Positions 45,055-54,476 of a stretch of DNA of 64,000 bases are shown here, one piece after another. The stretch is from Pelagomonas calceolata. Its lineage: Eukaryota; Sar; Pelagophyceae; Pelagomonadales; Pelagomonadaceae. Position 1 is the stretch's first letter. Every line of letters begins with the position of its first letter. Position numbers and translations under genes: made by a program. A model generated the notes under the pieces. It saw nothing but the letters and a program-made list of their open reading frames with translations. It did not search any database and was not told where the DNA came from. Location of the stretch: NCBI GenBank assembly GCA_918797485.1, contig CAKKNE010000005.1, positions 3,162,001 to 3,226,000 of the forward strand. Direction: 5' to 3'.

Positions 45055-46398
45055 ATGCGCGCCGCCCACCGCCTCACGCAGCGCGTCGCCACAAGACAAG
45101 CAAGCGCCATCGCGCCGACGGCCGGCCAGGGCGTGAACCCGGCCCCGACGCATATGCTGCCGCCCGTGTCGCTGTTAGTAGAGCAGCCGGAGGTCGGCGC
45201 ATTCAACCCGCCGAAGCGCCTGCTCATGGGCCCGGGGCCCGGCAACGCCCACCCGCGCGTCCATGCGGCCATGGCCTTGCCCCAAATTGGGCACATGGAT
45301 GGTGCATTCCTCCAGATGGCCGAGGAGATCAAGGAGATGCTGCGCTACGCCTGGCAGACGAAGAATCCTTTTACTGTTCCGTGTAGCGGCACTGGTTCTG
45401 CGGCGTGGGAGGCGCTCTGTGCGAATCTCACGTCACCGGGAGACAAGCATTTGGTTCTGGTGAATGGCTATTTTGGGTTGCGCCACTGCGACATGGCGTC
45501 GCGCTACGGCGCCGAGATTATTAAATTAGAAAAGCCCTGGGGCGAGGTCTTCACGCCGGAGGAAGTCGACGCGGCCTGCGCGGAGCACAAGCCCGACATG
45601 ATCTGGGTCGCGCACGCGGAGACGTCGACGGGCGCCTGCCAGCCCATGGACCAGCTCGGCGAGATCGCGCGCAACCACGACTGCCTCTTGGCGGCGGACA
45701 CGGTCACAAGTATCGGAGGCCTGCCCGTGCGCTTGGACGAGTGGGGTGTGGATGCCGCGTACGCCGGCGGCCAGAAGGCCCTGTCCTGCCCCCCCGGCAT
45801 CGCGCCCCTGACCTTCGGCGACCGCGCGCTCACGAAGATGGACAAGCGCACGGCCGCCGGCGAACAAGTGAAGAACTGGTACTTAGATATGAACATGATC
45901 AAGCAGTACCTCGTGGTCAACGACTTCGGCGTGCCGCGCGTGTATCATCATACGGCGCCGATCAGTATGGCCTATGCGTTGCGGGAGGCGCTGGGCATCC
46001 TGACGGAGGAAGGCCTCGAGGCGTCCTGGTCGCGGCACCGCGACGCGGCGGAGTTCTTCTGGAACGAGCTCGAGAAGATTGGGTTGGAGTGCCACGTCGA
46101 CTGGGAGCACCGGTTGCCTACTCTTACGACGGTGAAGATCCCGGAGGGCATCGACGGTGGGAAGGTGGTCACTTACTTAAGGGAGAACTACAACATCGAG
46201 ATCGCCGGCGGGCTCGGCGCGCTGGCGGGCAAGGTCTGGCGCATCGGGCTGATGGGCTACAACGCGCGCCGCGAGAACGCGGCTTTGGTCTGCGCCGCCC
46301 TGCGGGACGCGCTCGACGCCCAGGGCTACTACCGCGCGCCGGGCCTGCTCTACCCGTCGCGCCAGCACTCGCGGTCGTCGTTCCACGGCTCCGCCTGA
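45055..46398 (+). CDS. Serine/alanine-glyoxylate aminotransferase (class V)
   Basis: 447 aa. The start MRAAHRLTQRVATRQASAIAP looks like a mitochondrial presequence. The fold-type I PLP enzyme shows LLMGPGPGNAHPRVHAAMALPQIGHMDGAFLQ, VPCSGTGSAAWEA, VNGYFG, HAETSTGACQP, DTVTSIGGLPV and AGGQKALSCPPG with the PLP lysine K241, then NWYLDMNMIKQY and YHHTAPISMAYALREAL. This matches serine-glyoxylate aminotransferases, which move the amino group of serine (or alanine) to glyoxylate and make glycine during photorespiration. A mitochondrial location would fit stramenopile glyoxylate metabolism. Confidence 0.92.
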   Translation: MRAAHRLTQRVATRQASAIAPTAGQGVNPAPTHMLPPVSLLVEQPEVGAFNPPKRLLMGPGPGNAHPRVHAAMALPQIGHMDGAFLQMAEEIKEMLRYAWQTKNPFTVPCSGTGSAAWEALCANLTSPGDKHLVLVNGYFGLRHCDMASRYGAEIIKLEKPWGEVFTPEEVDAACAEHKPDMIWVAHAETSTGACQPMDQLGEIARNHDCLLAADTVTSIGGLPVRLDEWGVDAAYAGGQKALSCPPGIAPLTFGDRALTKMDKRTAAGEQVKNWYLDMNMIKQYLVVNDFGVPRVYHHTAPISMAYALREALGILTEEGLEASWSRHRDAAEFFWNELEKIGLECHVDWEHRLPTLTTVKIPEGIDGGKVVTYLRENYNIEIAGGLGALAGKVWRIGLMGYNARRENAALVCAALRDALDAQGYYRAPGLLYPSRQHSRSSFHGSA

Positions 46399-46484
46399 TT
46401 TCCCCCTACCCGGGGTTATCTCCTGTCCATAAAACTATATCGTTATTACTCGCCAGCTAGACTCTATGAGAAGTGTGGGGATGC

Positions 46485-47054
46485 TTAGGCTACGAGCGAG
46501 GCATCTGGAGCCTCCGCCGACGGCGGAGTGCGCTGAGCAGGTGAAAGTATCCCAGAACAGCCGACAAAAATAATAAACAACCAAAACAATGGATGTCTGG
46601 CGTGGCGTCCGGAGCTCTTGTGAGTCTCGTCCAGCTGGCTGGTCACCCGCTCGGGCCGGCGATAGTCCATCAATAGCGTCATAACCAAGAAGGTACCGAG
46701 GATCATGTTGCCGAGCGCGGCCTGCCTGATTTTCCTTTCGGCTGCTTGGGACTTGAAATACATCTCGACAAAGTGCGCCGTCGCAACCAGCATCGCGGCC
46801 TGGGGCGCCAGTGGCGAGTCGGCAACCAAGATGCACATTACGCCGACGCACACCATCCAAAATGATAGGATCTTCCATATCATCGCGTCAAGTTCTGTCT
46901 TTTTTTCTATGGCGCGCGGGCCCTCGATCCCCTCGATGATACCCTTGTGCTTGAAGACGTGCCTGGCCCAGGCTATCATCGCGCCGCCATTAATGCATAG
47001 ACTGACGGCGACAGCCTGCAATCGCGGCGCCGGAGGAGGTGCGAGGACAACCAT
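46485..47054 (-). CDS. Small multi-span membrane protein
   Basis: 189 aa with about four to five hydrophobic spans (AVAVSLCINGGAMIAWA, ILSFWMVCVGVMCILVA, PQAAMLVATAHFVEMYF, GNMILGTFLVMTLLM, LFWLFIIFVGCSGIL) and a conserved-looking charged loop (KHKGIIEGIEGPRAIEKKTELDAMIW). No transporter family recognised. It sits tail to tail with the aminotransferase gene, 86 bp apart. Confidence 0.6.
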   Translation of the reverse strand: MVVLAPPPAPRLQAVAVSLCINGGAMIAWARHVFKHKGIIEGIEGPRAIEKKTELDAMIWKILSFWMVCVGVMCILVADSPLAPQAAMLVATAHFVEMYFKSQAAERKIRQAALGNMILGTFLVMTLLMDYRRPERVTSQLDETHKSSGRHARHPLFWLFIIFVGCSGILSPAQRTPPSAEAPDASLVA

Positions 47055-47202
47055 GAGCTTGATTTCAGTGGTGCCAGGACCTTAGCTTGCCAGGGTCGAT
47101 CGATATTCTATCGTTCTCAGCAAAGGGCTAACTAACGCGCCTCAAATCAGACGTGTCTTGTCGCTCTCTGGGTTGCAAAGCAAAGCTATGGGAGCCTTGT
47201 CT

Positions 47203-47245
47203 GGTATACTTATGGTATACTTATGGTATACTTATGGTATGCTTA
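47203..47245. repeat. 11-bp tandem repeat
   Basis: Three units of GGTATACTTAT plus a fourth, degenerate unit (GGTATGCTTAA), in the 196-bp gap between a membrane protein start and the nitronate monooxygenase stop. Confidence 0.9.
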
Positions 47246-47250
47246 ACAAT

Positions 47251-48345
47251 CTACAGGAGCCCACCCAACACCCGCTCCGCGTCCGCGACAAGCCACGCTG
47301 CGACGGCCTCCCCGTCGCCCCGCGGAGACGCAATCGCCGCGGCCTGCCCCGCCCATCGGCTACCGTGGAACTCTCCACTCGCGGTAGATAGCGGCTTCGC
47401 CGCCGTCGACGCCCAGGGAAATTCGGGCACTGCTGGAGAAATAGGCCCCAGCTCGCGCACGAGGCGGTTCGCGAAGCCGCGAGCGGGCCGGCCTGAGTAT
47501 ACGTTCGTGACAACCGTGGCATCGTCGCGGCTCGATTCCAAAGCGGCGCGGTGGCCGTCGTTGATCAATGCATCGTTTGCGCGGAGGAACGTCGTGCCCA
47601 CGGACACGCCGCTCGCCCCAAGCGCGAGCGCCGCGACGACGCCGCGACCGTCCGCCAAGCCACCGGCCGCGATCACCGGCACGCTGACGGCGTCGACGAT
47701 CTGTGGCACCAAGGCCATGGTCCCGACCAGCGGCGGTTTCACGTAACAATTGCCGAGGAACGAGCCCCGGTGGCCGCCCGCCTCGGCGCCCTGGGCAATG
47801 ATGACGTCGACGCGTCGGGCGAGTGCGTGAGCTTCGGCGACGGTCGTGGCGGTGCACCACACGCTCGCGCCGGTGGCCCTCACGCGGTCCAGGAGCGCGT
47901 CCTCCGGCAGCCCAAAGTGAAATGAAACGATATCCGGTCTGACGGCCTCGACGGCCGCGCACGCGGCCTCGTCAAAAGAAGCGCGACCGTTTGTCGCTAC
48001 GAGTTCGGCGCTCGACGGCGGCGTCGCGCCGGCCTCCTTATAGTAAGGCGCCAGTTCCTCCATCCAGCGCGCTTGTCGCGCTTCCGTCGGCGCCGCAGCG
48101 TCGTGCGTCGTAAAAAAGTTGAGATGCAGCGGCGCGCCAAGGGCAGTTTCCCGGAAATTCTGTGCTGCAGGAGCGATGGCATCAGGCGCGAGTGTTGCAC
48201 AGGGAATGCTACCGAGAACGCCCGCCCGCGCCGCGCCCGCAGCGACGCGCCAGTCGACGGCGTCGGCCATCGGCGCCTGGACGATCGGCGCGCGGACGCC
48301 GTAGCGCGCACACATTGCCCGCGCGAGTGCTGGCCAGACGACCAT
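47251..48345 (-). CDS. Nitronate monooxygenase (2-nitropropane dioxygenase family)
   Basis: 364 aa. TIM-barrel flavoprotein: APIVQAPMADAVD at the N-terminus, then SFHFGLPEDALLDRVRATGASVWCTATTVAEAHALARRVDVIIAQGAEAGGHRGSF, with the FMN-binding QGAEAGGHRG, and VPVIAAGGLADGRGVVAALALGASGVSVGTTFLRANDA, the phosphate-binding end. These enzymes oxidise toxic alkyl nitronates such as propionate-3-nitronate. No targeting peptide is evident. It lies between two class V aminotransferases; a functional link is possible but unproved. Confidence 0.9.
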   Translation of the reverse strand: MVVWPALARAMCARYGVRAPIVQAPMADAVDWRVAAGAARAGVLGSIPCATLAPDAIAPAAQNFRETALGAPLHLNFFTTHDAAAPTEARQARWMEELAPYYKEAGATPPSSAELVATNGRASFDEAACAAVEAVRPDIVSFHFGLPEDALLDRVRATGASVWCTATTVAEAHALARRVDVIIAQGAEAGGHRGSFLGNCYVKPPLVGTMALVPQIVDAVSVPVIAAGGLADGRGVVAALALGASGVSVGTTFLRANDALINDGHRAALESSRDDATVVTNVYSGRPARGFANRLVRELGPISPAVPEFPWASTAAKPLSTASGEFHGSRWAGQAAAIASPRGDGEAVAAWLVADAERVLGGLL

Positions 48346-48829
48346 TTTTTACCAGCGCTTTTTGCGGCAGCACTTCGTACACTTGCGCCACTTATGCAGC
48401 CACCACCTCTTGAAACACCACCAACTGGCAGACATCTTGCATTCTCACTTGCGCAAGTGGTTTGTTCACTAATTGTTGTGCTGCGGCTGCGCGAGCACCA
48501 CCTGCAACCTGCGCGGCTGAAAATTGCGCCAATGCTCTCACTCACCAAGCTAGCTCTGCGAAGCTGCGCGGGTATGTCGCCCGTCGGAAAGCTCCCAAAG
48601 GAAGGTAGAGAGGATCGAGAGGGGTGTGCGCACGGATCCGCGACGCTTGGGTCGGGCCCGGACGGCGGCCGCGCACCGCGGAGAGCGCGCCGACGAGAAC
48701 GGAGACGCCATCGACGCCACAGACGCCCCCGAGACGCTGAGGTTTACAGGAACCGGGCCCACGGAGACGCCATCGCCGCAAGAACAGATGACTCAAGATT
48801 TTTTACTAGATTACGCACGGGGAACGGAC
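48346..48829. other. Intergenic region with a possible short gene start
   Basis: 484 bp between two minus-strand genes. A + strand ATG at 48533 opens MLSLTKLALRSCAG, presequence-like, directly followed by GGTATGT, a good donor consensus; two ACGCCATCG elements lie at about 48705 and 48765. The frame then runs antisense into the next gene and cannot be extended convincingly, so no gene is called. Confidence 0.35.
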
Positions 48830-50332
48830 CTACATGCCCTTCGCCGCCATGACCGCGTCGAGCCCGACCTCGAAGTTGCGGATCGTCTTGTCGACGTGCA
48901 TGAGCTTGTCCAGGCCGAACAGGCCGATGCGGAACGAGTTGTAGTGGTCCGGCTCGCCGAGCACGAGCGGCACGCCGGCCGCGATCTGGAACTGCGCGTT
49001 CTTGAAGTGGCCCGCGTACGTCGGGTCGTTGTTCGCGTAGACGACGGCTACGCCAGGCGCCTCCCAGCCCTCGGCGGCAACGGACGTGTAGCCCTTGTCC
49101 TTGAGCACCTTGCGGACACCCATTCCCAAATCCCACGTCGCCTTCTCGGCCTCCTTCAATCCGAACTTCTCGGTCTCGTGAACCACGTCTCTGAAAATTT
49201 TGATGGCGTCCGTCGGCATCGTAGCGTGGTACATGTGGCCGCCGTCGCGGTAAGCTCCCATCACGGTTTTCCATTTGTGCAGGTCGACGGTGAAGGACGT
49301 CGACGGCGCGTGCGACGCCTTCTCCGCGGCCTCGTCAGACATCATGCCTGTGGGCAAATCAACCAGTGAGTCGGATGTCGAAGCGCCGCGAATTTTGATT
49401 TACGCACTGCGATCATGCAGACGCCAACGGCCGCCGGGCCCGACCAGCCCTTCTGGGGCGCCGTGATGTAGGCCCCAATGTTCGCGTAGTCCATGTCGAC
49501 CCAGGCCGTGCCCGAGGCGACGCCGTCGAGGCAGAACGTCGCGCCGACCTCCTTGCACGCATCCCCAATGGCCTTGCAGTACTCCTTGTTGAGGATGATC
49601 CCCGCCGACGTCTCGACGTGCGGCGCGCAGACCATCGACGGCTTCACGTCGCGGATTTTGGCCACGACCTCCTCGATGGGCGGGGGCTGCACCCCCCGGT
49701 CCTCGTCGTCGGACCAGCCGTTCGCCGGTCTCGCTTTCATCACGTGCACCTGGTCGTCGCTCTTGCCCATGCACTCGAAGAGCTGGGACCAGCGGTAGGA
49801 GAAGTAGCCGTTGCGGACGACGACGACGTCGCCCTCGTGGCCGAAGGCGCGGGCCGCCGCCTCCATGGCGTAGGTACCCGACCCGGGCAGCATGACGGCG
49901 TGCTGCGTGTTGTAGGCGTTCGTGAGCGACGTGTGGAGGTCGTTCATGATCTCCTGGAAGGGCGCTGACATATGATTCATAGCGCGGTCGGTGTAAACCA
50001 CGGAGTACTCCATGAGGCCGCCGTTCTCGTCGATCTTCTGCTGGGGGACCTGCGTTTTCGTGGACGGGTGAGCTGCAGAGCTATTCTGGCGTCGCGGCGG
50101 CGGCGTCGCGCTGTTCTGGCGTCGTTGCGGCAGCGTCGCGGCTATGCTGGCATCGCGTCGACGGCGTGGCGGGTGGTTTTGAAATATCCGGCCGGTTCCG
50201 TCTCGGCGCACACGCGAATTCGACACTGGTGCATGCGACGTGGGGCTCGTACACGGGCTGCGGCGCCGCGCTGAGCATGCGCTGCTGGCGGGCGACATTG
50301 CGCAAAGCGGGACGCGCACGGCTGAGAAGCAT
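48830..50332 (-). CDS. Class V aminotransferase, three exons
   Basis: 418 aa from exons 50240-50332, 49404-50049 and 48830-49347. Exon 1 gives MLLSRARPALRNVARQQRMLSAAPQPVYEPH, a mitochondrial-type presequence plus PxPVYEPH; exon 2 resumes VPQQKIDENGGLMEYSVVYTDRAMNHMS, which is how bacterial relatives read without a break. Motifs: VMLPGSGTYAMEAAARAFG, VVVRNGYFSYRW, PHVETSAGI, CLDGVASGTAWVDMD and APQKGWSGP with PLP lysine K231. Exon 3 adds STSFTVDLHKW, YHATMPTDAI and NSFRIGLFG. The family moves amino groups with glyoxylate or related acceptors; substrate not determined. Only its central exon is visible as a long frame, so a simple search would truncate it. Confidence 0.85.
49348..49403 (-). other. 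Second intron of the class V aminotransferase
   Basis: 56 nt, GTAAATC to CCCACAG, phase 1: a C before it plus GC after it makes an Arg codon between CMIAV and MMSDEAAEK. This restores the family pattern and removes the short nonsense tail otherwise read from exon 2. Confidence 0.8.
50050..50239 (-). other. First intron of the class V aminotransferase
   Basis: 190 nt, GTCGCAT to AACGCAG, phase 0. It contains CCACGCCGTCGACGCGATGC, similar to the core of the EF-hand introner, and a degenerate tandem repeat (CGACGCxGCCGC...ACGCCAGAA twice near 50080-50145). Confidence 0.75.
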
Positions 50333-50797
50333 CTTGGTGGATGTCGTCTAGCTTGGTACGCCACGTAGACCGAGATAAGCTCGGTTCGGTGCAAGGAAAA
50401 CTGTACGGAGGCGGTGCGTAGAGGGTCTACGCGTGCTGTACAGTGGTTTTCTCTGCTTGGATCGCGTCTGCGGAACTTTTATTTGCTGCGCCAGCTCGAT
50501 GATGCCGAGGGCTGAGAGTCAAACTCTCATTCGCGGCCGCCGGCAGAGGCCTGCGTGCGACTCGTAGAACAGTGGAGGCAGAGCCTCAGGTGTACGGAAG
50601 GCAAGCGGCGGCTTCAAACTCGAAACTCAGGCGCGACGCGCCGACGGCACCAGCCATGAATCGACGATGCAGGGTGCCTCCCCCCCCGGAACTCCGCCCC
50701 ACAAGCCCTAGCACCGTAACAGAACGCCGCCTTTACGCCATCGAGGCGAACGACCAAAACACGACTCATCTCTTACAGCAAAGGGGGGGACTAATAA
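50333..50797. other. Intergenic region upstream of the aminotransferase
   Basis: 465 bp between the aminotransferase start and the ZIP transporter stop, both on the minus strand. One inverted pair, CGGTGCAAGGAAAACTGTACG and CGTGCTGTACAGTGGTTTTC (about 50385-50455), partly complementary, could form a hairpin. An ACGCCATCGAGGCGA element is at about 50736. No gene seen. Confidence 0.4.
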
Positions 50798-51763
50798 TCA
50801 GCCGTAGACGAAGAGGCAGAGCGACGCCGCCATGACCGCCATGCCCGCCACGATCGACTTCGTCACGACCCTGTCCCGCGGGTCGTACCGGTGCGCCGTC
50901 GGGATCAGTTCGTTGAGACAGATCATGATCATCATGCCCGCGACCATGCCGAAGACGATGCCATAGAGCAAATTGTCGAAGTGGTCCTTCAGTAAAGCCC
51001 ATCCTAAGAGTGCCCCGACGATCTCCGAGACACCACTCAGCAGCGCCCAGCGGAAGGCCTTCCAGCGGTCGCCCGTCGCGAAGTAGATGGGGATGGACAC
51101 GCATAATCCTTCGGGGATGTTGTGGATCGCGATGGCGATGGCTAAGGAGGCTCCTACTGCGGGGTCGTCGAGCGTAGCCACAAAAGTGGCCAGGCCCTCC
51201 GGGAAGTTGTGGATGCCGATGGCTAGGGCCGTCATCATGCCCATGGACTCCAACCTTTTATCCTTCGTCGTATCATCAGCCTTGGGGGGCTCGTCGGCCG
51301 CGGCCGGCGCGCCGGCCGCGGCCGCGGCCCGCCTTCGCTCGATCTCGTCGAAGACGCCGTCGTCGAGCTCGCAGCACGGGGCGAGGTCGGGGGCGGGGTC
51401 CGCCATGTGCTTGCGCGGGTCCGACGCGTGGTGCGCCGAGCGGTTCGGGTCGAGCCAGTGCACGAGCGCGTCGAGGCCGGACATGAAGCCCATGCCCCCA
51501 AAAAGAGCCGCGGTCGCCATTAAGTAAGCGTCGCTGTCGCCGAACGCGCTGCTGTCCGCGAAGCCGTCCAAGGCCTTGACGAAGATCTCCACAAACGACA
51601 CGTAGAGCATGACGCCGCTCGACAGGCCGAGCGCGCCGGCGAGGAAGGGCTTCGAGGCCAACTGCACGAGCCGCTCGGAGAAGACGACGGCGGCGCCCAG
51701 CGCCGTGGCCGAGCCGGCGACCGTGGTCAGTACTAAACCGAGCTCGGCGTTCGTGAGGCCCAT
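50798..51763 (-). CDS. ZIP family metal transporter (ZupT-like)
   Basis: 321 aa with eight hydrophobic spans. MGLTNAELGLVLTTVAGSATALGAAVVF opens span 1. A cytosolic loop (about 105-165) is variable, Ala-rich and contains HWLDPNRSAHHASDPRKH. Spans 4 and 5 carry the metal site motifs AIGIHNFPEGLATF and AIAIHNIPEGLCVSIPIYF. These match ZupT/ZIP11-like zinc and iron importers. The final spans include GMVAGMMIMICLNELIPTAHRYD. It moves Zn2+ or other divalent metals into the cytosol; specificity is unknown. Shares a promoter with AP-4 mu. Confidence 0.93.
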   Translation of the reverse strand: MGLTNAELGLVLTTVAGSATALGAAVVFSERLVQLASKPFLAGALGLSSGVMLYVSFVEIFVKALDGFADSSAFGDSDAYLMATAALFGGMGFMSGLDALVHWLDPNRSAHHASDPRKHMADPAPDLAPCCELDDGVFDEIERRRAAAAAGAPAAADEPPKADDTTKDKRLESMGMMTALAIGIHNFPEGLATFVATLDDPAVGASLAIAIAIHNIPEGLCVSIPIYFATGDRWKAFRWALLSGVSEIVGALLGWALLKDHFDNLLYGIVFGMVAGMMIMICLNELIPTAHRYDPRDRVVTKSIVAGMAVMAASLCLFVYG

Positions 51764-52262
51764 GGTTGCCCGGCGCCGCTTAGTTTATTTTGCAGTTTGG
51801 CTGCTCGGCTTCACAGCAACTAAAATGCTGCGGCCTTCGAGTATTTGTGCTTGCAAGCACAGATGTCACGATGCGACAGCAGGCTTCGCGCAGCTGTACG
51901 TGCTGGACTGCGGGTTAATTGCCCTCTATTTGTCGCTTTTTGCTCGGCTTTGTTGCTTTTGCCGGCGGCTCGGCTGCCTCTTAGCGTCGCCACAGAGTAC
52001 CCAGGCCCGCGTATGGATGCTTAGATGCGGATTAGATACTCGCTCGGGTTGATGCTAGCGCGTAAAGACACTAGCAAGCAGCCCAGTTTTGCGGCGCGGG
52101 ACTCCACGGCCGTGTACACTGACATTCGTGCTGAGGCGTCGTCGGAGAGACTTTGTCTCTCATCCGGCCAGCGCTGTCGACCGTAACCGCTCGTACACGC
52201 CATCACAAGCGCCACACAGCACGCTAGTCACTGGCGCCCACACGCCGTCGCGGCGCGCAACG
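51764..52262. promoter_or_regulatory. Divergent promoter, ZIP transporter and AP-4 mu
   Basis: 499 bp with palindrome copy 8. The + frame is open from 52089 but codes Arg-rich sequence before the family start at 52263. An ACGCCATCACAAGCG element is at about 52198. Confidence 0.5.
52054..52075. promoter_or_regulatory. Conserved promoter palindrome, copy 8
   Basis: GCTAGC and ACTAGC halves around GCGTAAAGAC, the shortest copy (two bases missing in the centre), followed by AAGC. 188 bp before AP-4 mu and 291 bp from the ZIP start. Confidence 0.65.
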
Positions 52263-53561
52263 ATGCTCTCCCAGTTCTTCGTCCTAAGCCCGAGGGGCGA
52301 CACGATCATCTCCAAGGACTATAGGGGCGACTCGCCGCCGGGCGCGGCCGAGGCCTTCTTCCGACGGTGTCGGGAGGAGCGGTCCTGTCCTCCTTGTTTT
52401 AGAATTAATGACGTGACGTATGTGTGGGTGAAGCAGCACGGGCTCATGTTCGTTTGCAACACGCGCTTCAACGCGTCTCCTTCCACGATCATAGAACTAC
52501 TTAACAGACTCGTGAAAGTTTTCAAGGACTACTGTGGAGTTTTAAGTGAAGAAGCTATTAGAAAAAACTTCATTCTGATTTATGAGCTGCTGGACGAGAT
52601 CGTGGACTTCGGCTACCCGCAGGGGACGTCGACCGAGAATCTGAAGGCCTGCATATATAACGAGCCTCTGCTCGTCGACGCGCAAAAATTGAGAGTGCCC
52701 TCCCTGTCCACGAAGACCGTGTCTTCGTCGGCGGTCCACAAACCGATAGGATCGCGGAAGACGGGCACGATTGGCGGTGGTGCTGCTCGGAACGAGATCT
52801 TCGTGGATATACTGGAGAGGCTGACGATGCTCTTCGCGGCGAACGGTTCTGTGGTGAATAGCACAATAGACGGCTGCATCCAGATGAAATCATATTTAGC
52901 AGGGAACCCGGAACTGCGGCTGGCGCTGAACGAGGACCTCGTGGTCGGTAAAGGCGGCCCTTACGGGACCGTCGTCTTAGATGATTGCAACTTCCACGAG
53001 TGCGTGAGATTGGACGACTTCGAGGCCCAGCGACTCCTGAGCTTCGTGCCGCCGGAAGGTGAATTTGTGGTCTTGAATTATCGAACGGCGGGCGACTTCC
53101 GCGCGCCGTTTCGGGTACTACCTCAAATCGAGGAGGCCACGCCCTACCAGCTCGAAATTATTGTGCTCGTGCGCTCGGAGATCCCGGACACGAATTATGG
53201 CAGTGATGTTACTATTACGGTACCCTGCCCAAGAAACTGCACCGCGGCCTCCGCAACAGCGCCTTCCGGAAGTAGTGCGGACTACAATGCGACACAAAGA
53301 AAACTAACTTTCCACGTCAAGAAATTTCAAGGAGGGTTAGAATTGGCTTTCCGGGCCAAGATCACGCTCTCCTCGATCTGCACGGCGCAGACGCGCAAGG
53401 AGATCGGGCCCGTGTCAATGACCTTCGAGATCCCCATGTACAACGTCTCGAACCTGCAAGTGAAGTATTTGAGGATCGCGGAGGCGTCGCAGAATTATAA
53501 TCCGTACCGCTGGGTGCGCTACGTGACGCGGTCGTCGTCGTACGTGTGCCGGTGCCGGTGA
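52263..53561 (+). CDS. AP4M1: AP-4 complex mu subunit
   Basis: 432 aa. MLSQFFVLSPRGDTIISKDYRGD matches the AP-4 mu N-terminus (MISQFFILSxKGDxLIxKDFRGD) and distinguishes it from AP-1 to AP-3. A longin-like domain (1-140, with NRLVKVFKDYCGVLSEEAIRKNFILIYELLDEIVDFGYPQ) is followed by the mu homology domain (about 175-432: NEIFVDILERLTMLFAANGSVVNSTIDGCIQMKSYLAGNPELRLALNEDLVV, ending RYVTRSSSYVCRCR). AP-4 sorts cargo at the trans-Golgi without clathrin. The presence of AP-4 mu in a compact algal genome is noteworthy but expected from its broad eukaryotic spread. Confidence 0.93.
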   Translation: MLSQFFVLSPRGDTIISKDYRGDSPPGAAEAFFRRCREERSCPPCFRINDVTYVWVKQHGLMFVCNTRFNASPSTIIELLNRLVKVFKDYCGVLSEEAIRKNFILIYELLDEIVDFGYPQGTSTENLKACIYNEPLLVDAQKLRVPSLSTKTVSSSAVHKPIGSRKTGTIGGGAARNEIFVDILERLTMLFAANGSVVNSTIDGCIQMKSYLAGNPELRLALNEDLVVGKGGPYGTVVLDDCNFHECVRLDDFEAQRLLSFVPPEGEFVVLNYRTAGDFRAPFRVLPQIEEATPYQLEIIVLVRSEIPDTNYGSDVTITVPCPRNCTAASATAPSGSSADYNATQRKLTFHVKKFQGGLELAFRAKITLSSICTAQTRKEIGPVSMTFEIPMYNVSNLQVKYLRIAEASQNYNPYRWVRYVTRSSSYVCRCR

Positions 53562-53884
53562 TGCATTCCTTCGCGGCGATGCCGTAATTACTTGGTTGTT
53601 ACTTGTACGTCCGACGAGAGGGATCGATGTTACGGTGCTAGGACTAGTGGGCGTCCGACGAGGTCCATGCAGCTAGTGAGCTTACCCAGCGCGTTGCGCG
53701 CAACTTTGCGCGGCCGGTGTTATCGCATTCGTGCGCTTTTCATTGTTTGGCAGTTTTTTGGACTTTTGTGGCACTGTGCGCTGCCTGCACGGCCACGGTG
53801 CAGACCATCGTTTGCGCTGCACGGCCACACACCACCGGAGAGCAAAAGTGGTCTCTCTGTGCGCCAGTGCGACTGCCGCGTCCT
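53562..53884. other. Intergenic region before the SOUL gene
   Basis: 323 bp between tandem + genes. The SOUL frame is open upstream to a GTG at 53717, encoding a hydrophobic stretch (FHCLAVFWTFVALCAAC) without an ATG, so a longer targeting leader starting from an upstream exon is possible. Confidence 0.4.
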
Positions 53885-54457
53885 ATGCACCGGGTGGCCA
53901 GGCTGGTCACGCGACGCAGCATCATGGGCAGTGTCGTCGGACGCATCACCGAGGAGACGCCCGCGTACGAGGTGCTGGCGACGGGCGACAATTTCGAGGT
54001 AAGACGGTACGCCGCCGGCACGGCGGTCGAGGCGAGCGACGCCAATAACCAGGCGTTCGGAGCCCTCGCGAAGTATATCGGCGTCATGAGCAAGCCGCAG
54101 AACGCGCGTGGCGAAGCCATCTCGATGACCGCGCCCGTCGTGTCCATTCCCGACGCGGGCGACGCGATGCGCATGCAGTTCGTGCTCCCGTCGGCCATAA
54201 AAGACGCGCCGGAGCCGACGGCCGAGGGCGTTCGGCTCGTACCGCGGCCGGCGCAGACCATGGTCGTCGAGCATTACACGGGTAGCTGGTCCGAGGCGGA
54301 CGCCAAGGCGCGCGCGCTCAGGCTCGCGGACCGCGCGCGCGCCGCGGGCCATGCGATTCCCGAGGACCTCGCCGGCGTCGCATGGGAGTGGCGGCGGTTC
54401 AATCCCCCGTGGACGATCGGCTTCATGAAGACCAACGAGGTCTGCATACCATTGTAA
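53885..54457 (+). CDS. SOUL family heme-binding protein
   Basis: 190 aa from ATG 53885 (MHRVARLVTRRSIMGSVVG), or 177 aa from the inner ATG 53924, where MGSVVGRITEETPAYEVLATGDNFEVRRYAAGTAVEAS aligns with the family start. The SOUL domain continues with FGALAKYIGVMSKPQNARGEAISMTAPVV and MVVEHYTGSWSEADAKARALRLADRARAAGHAIPEDLAGVAWEWRRFNPPWTIGFMKTNEVCIPL, the usual SOUL end. Such proteins bind heme or tetrapyrroles and occur in plastids and cytosol of algae. The extra 13 residues contain RLVTRRS and may be a targeting start. Convergent with the anoctamin gene, 19 bp apart. Confidence 0.88.
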   Translation: MHRVARLVTRRSIMGSVVGRITEETPAYEVLATGDNFEVRRYAAGTAVEASDANNQAFGALAKYIGVMSKPQNARGEAISMTAPVVSIPDAGDAMRMQFVLPSAIKDAPEPTAEGVRLVPRPAQTMVVEHYTGSWSEADAKARALRLADRARAAGHAIPEDLAGVAWEWRRFNPPWTIGFMKTNEVCIPL

Positions 54458-54476
54458 ACAAAAGAGTACTGTTAAT

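Noticed and set aside
48533-48852. Possible small spliced gene starting MLSLTKLALRSCAG with a GTATGT donor
   Set aside because: No downstream exon could be supported; the continuation is antisense to the aminotransferase.
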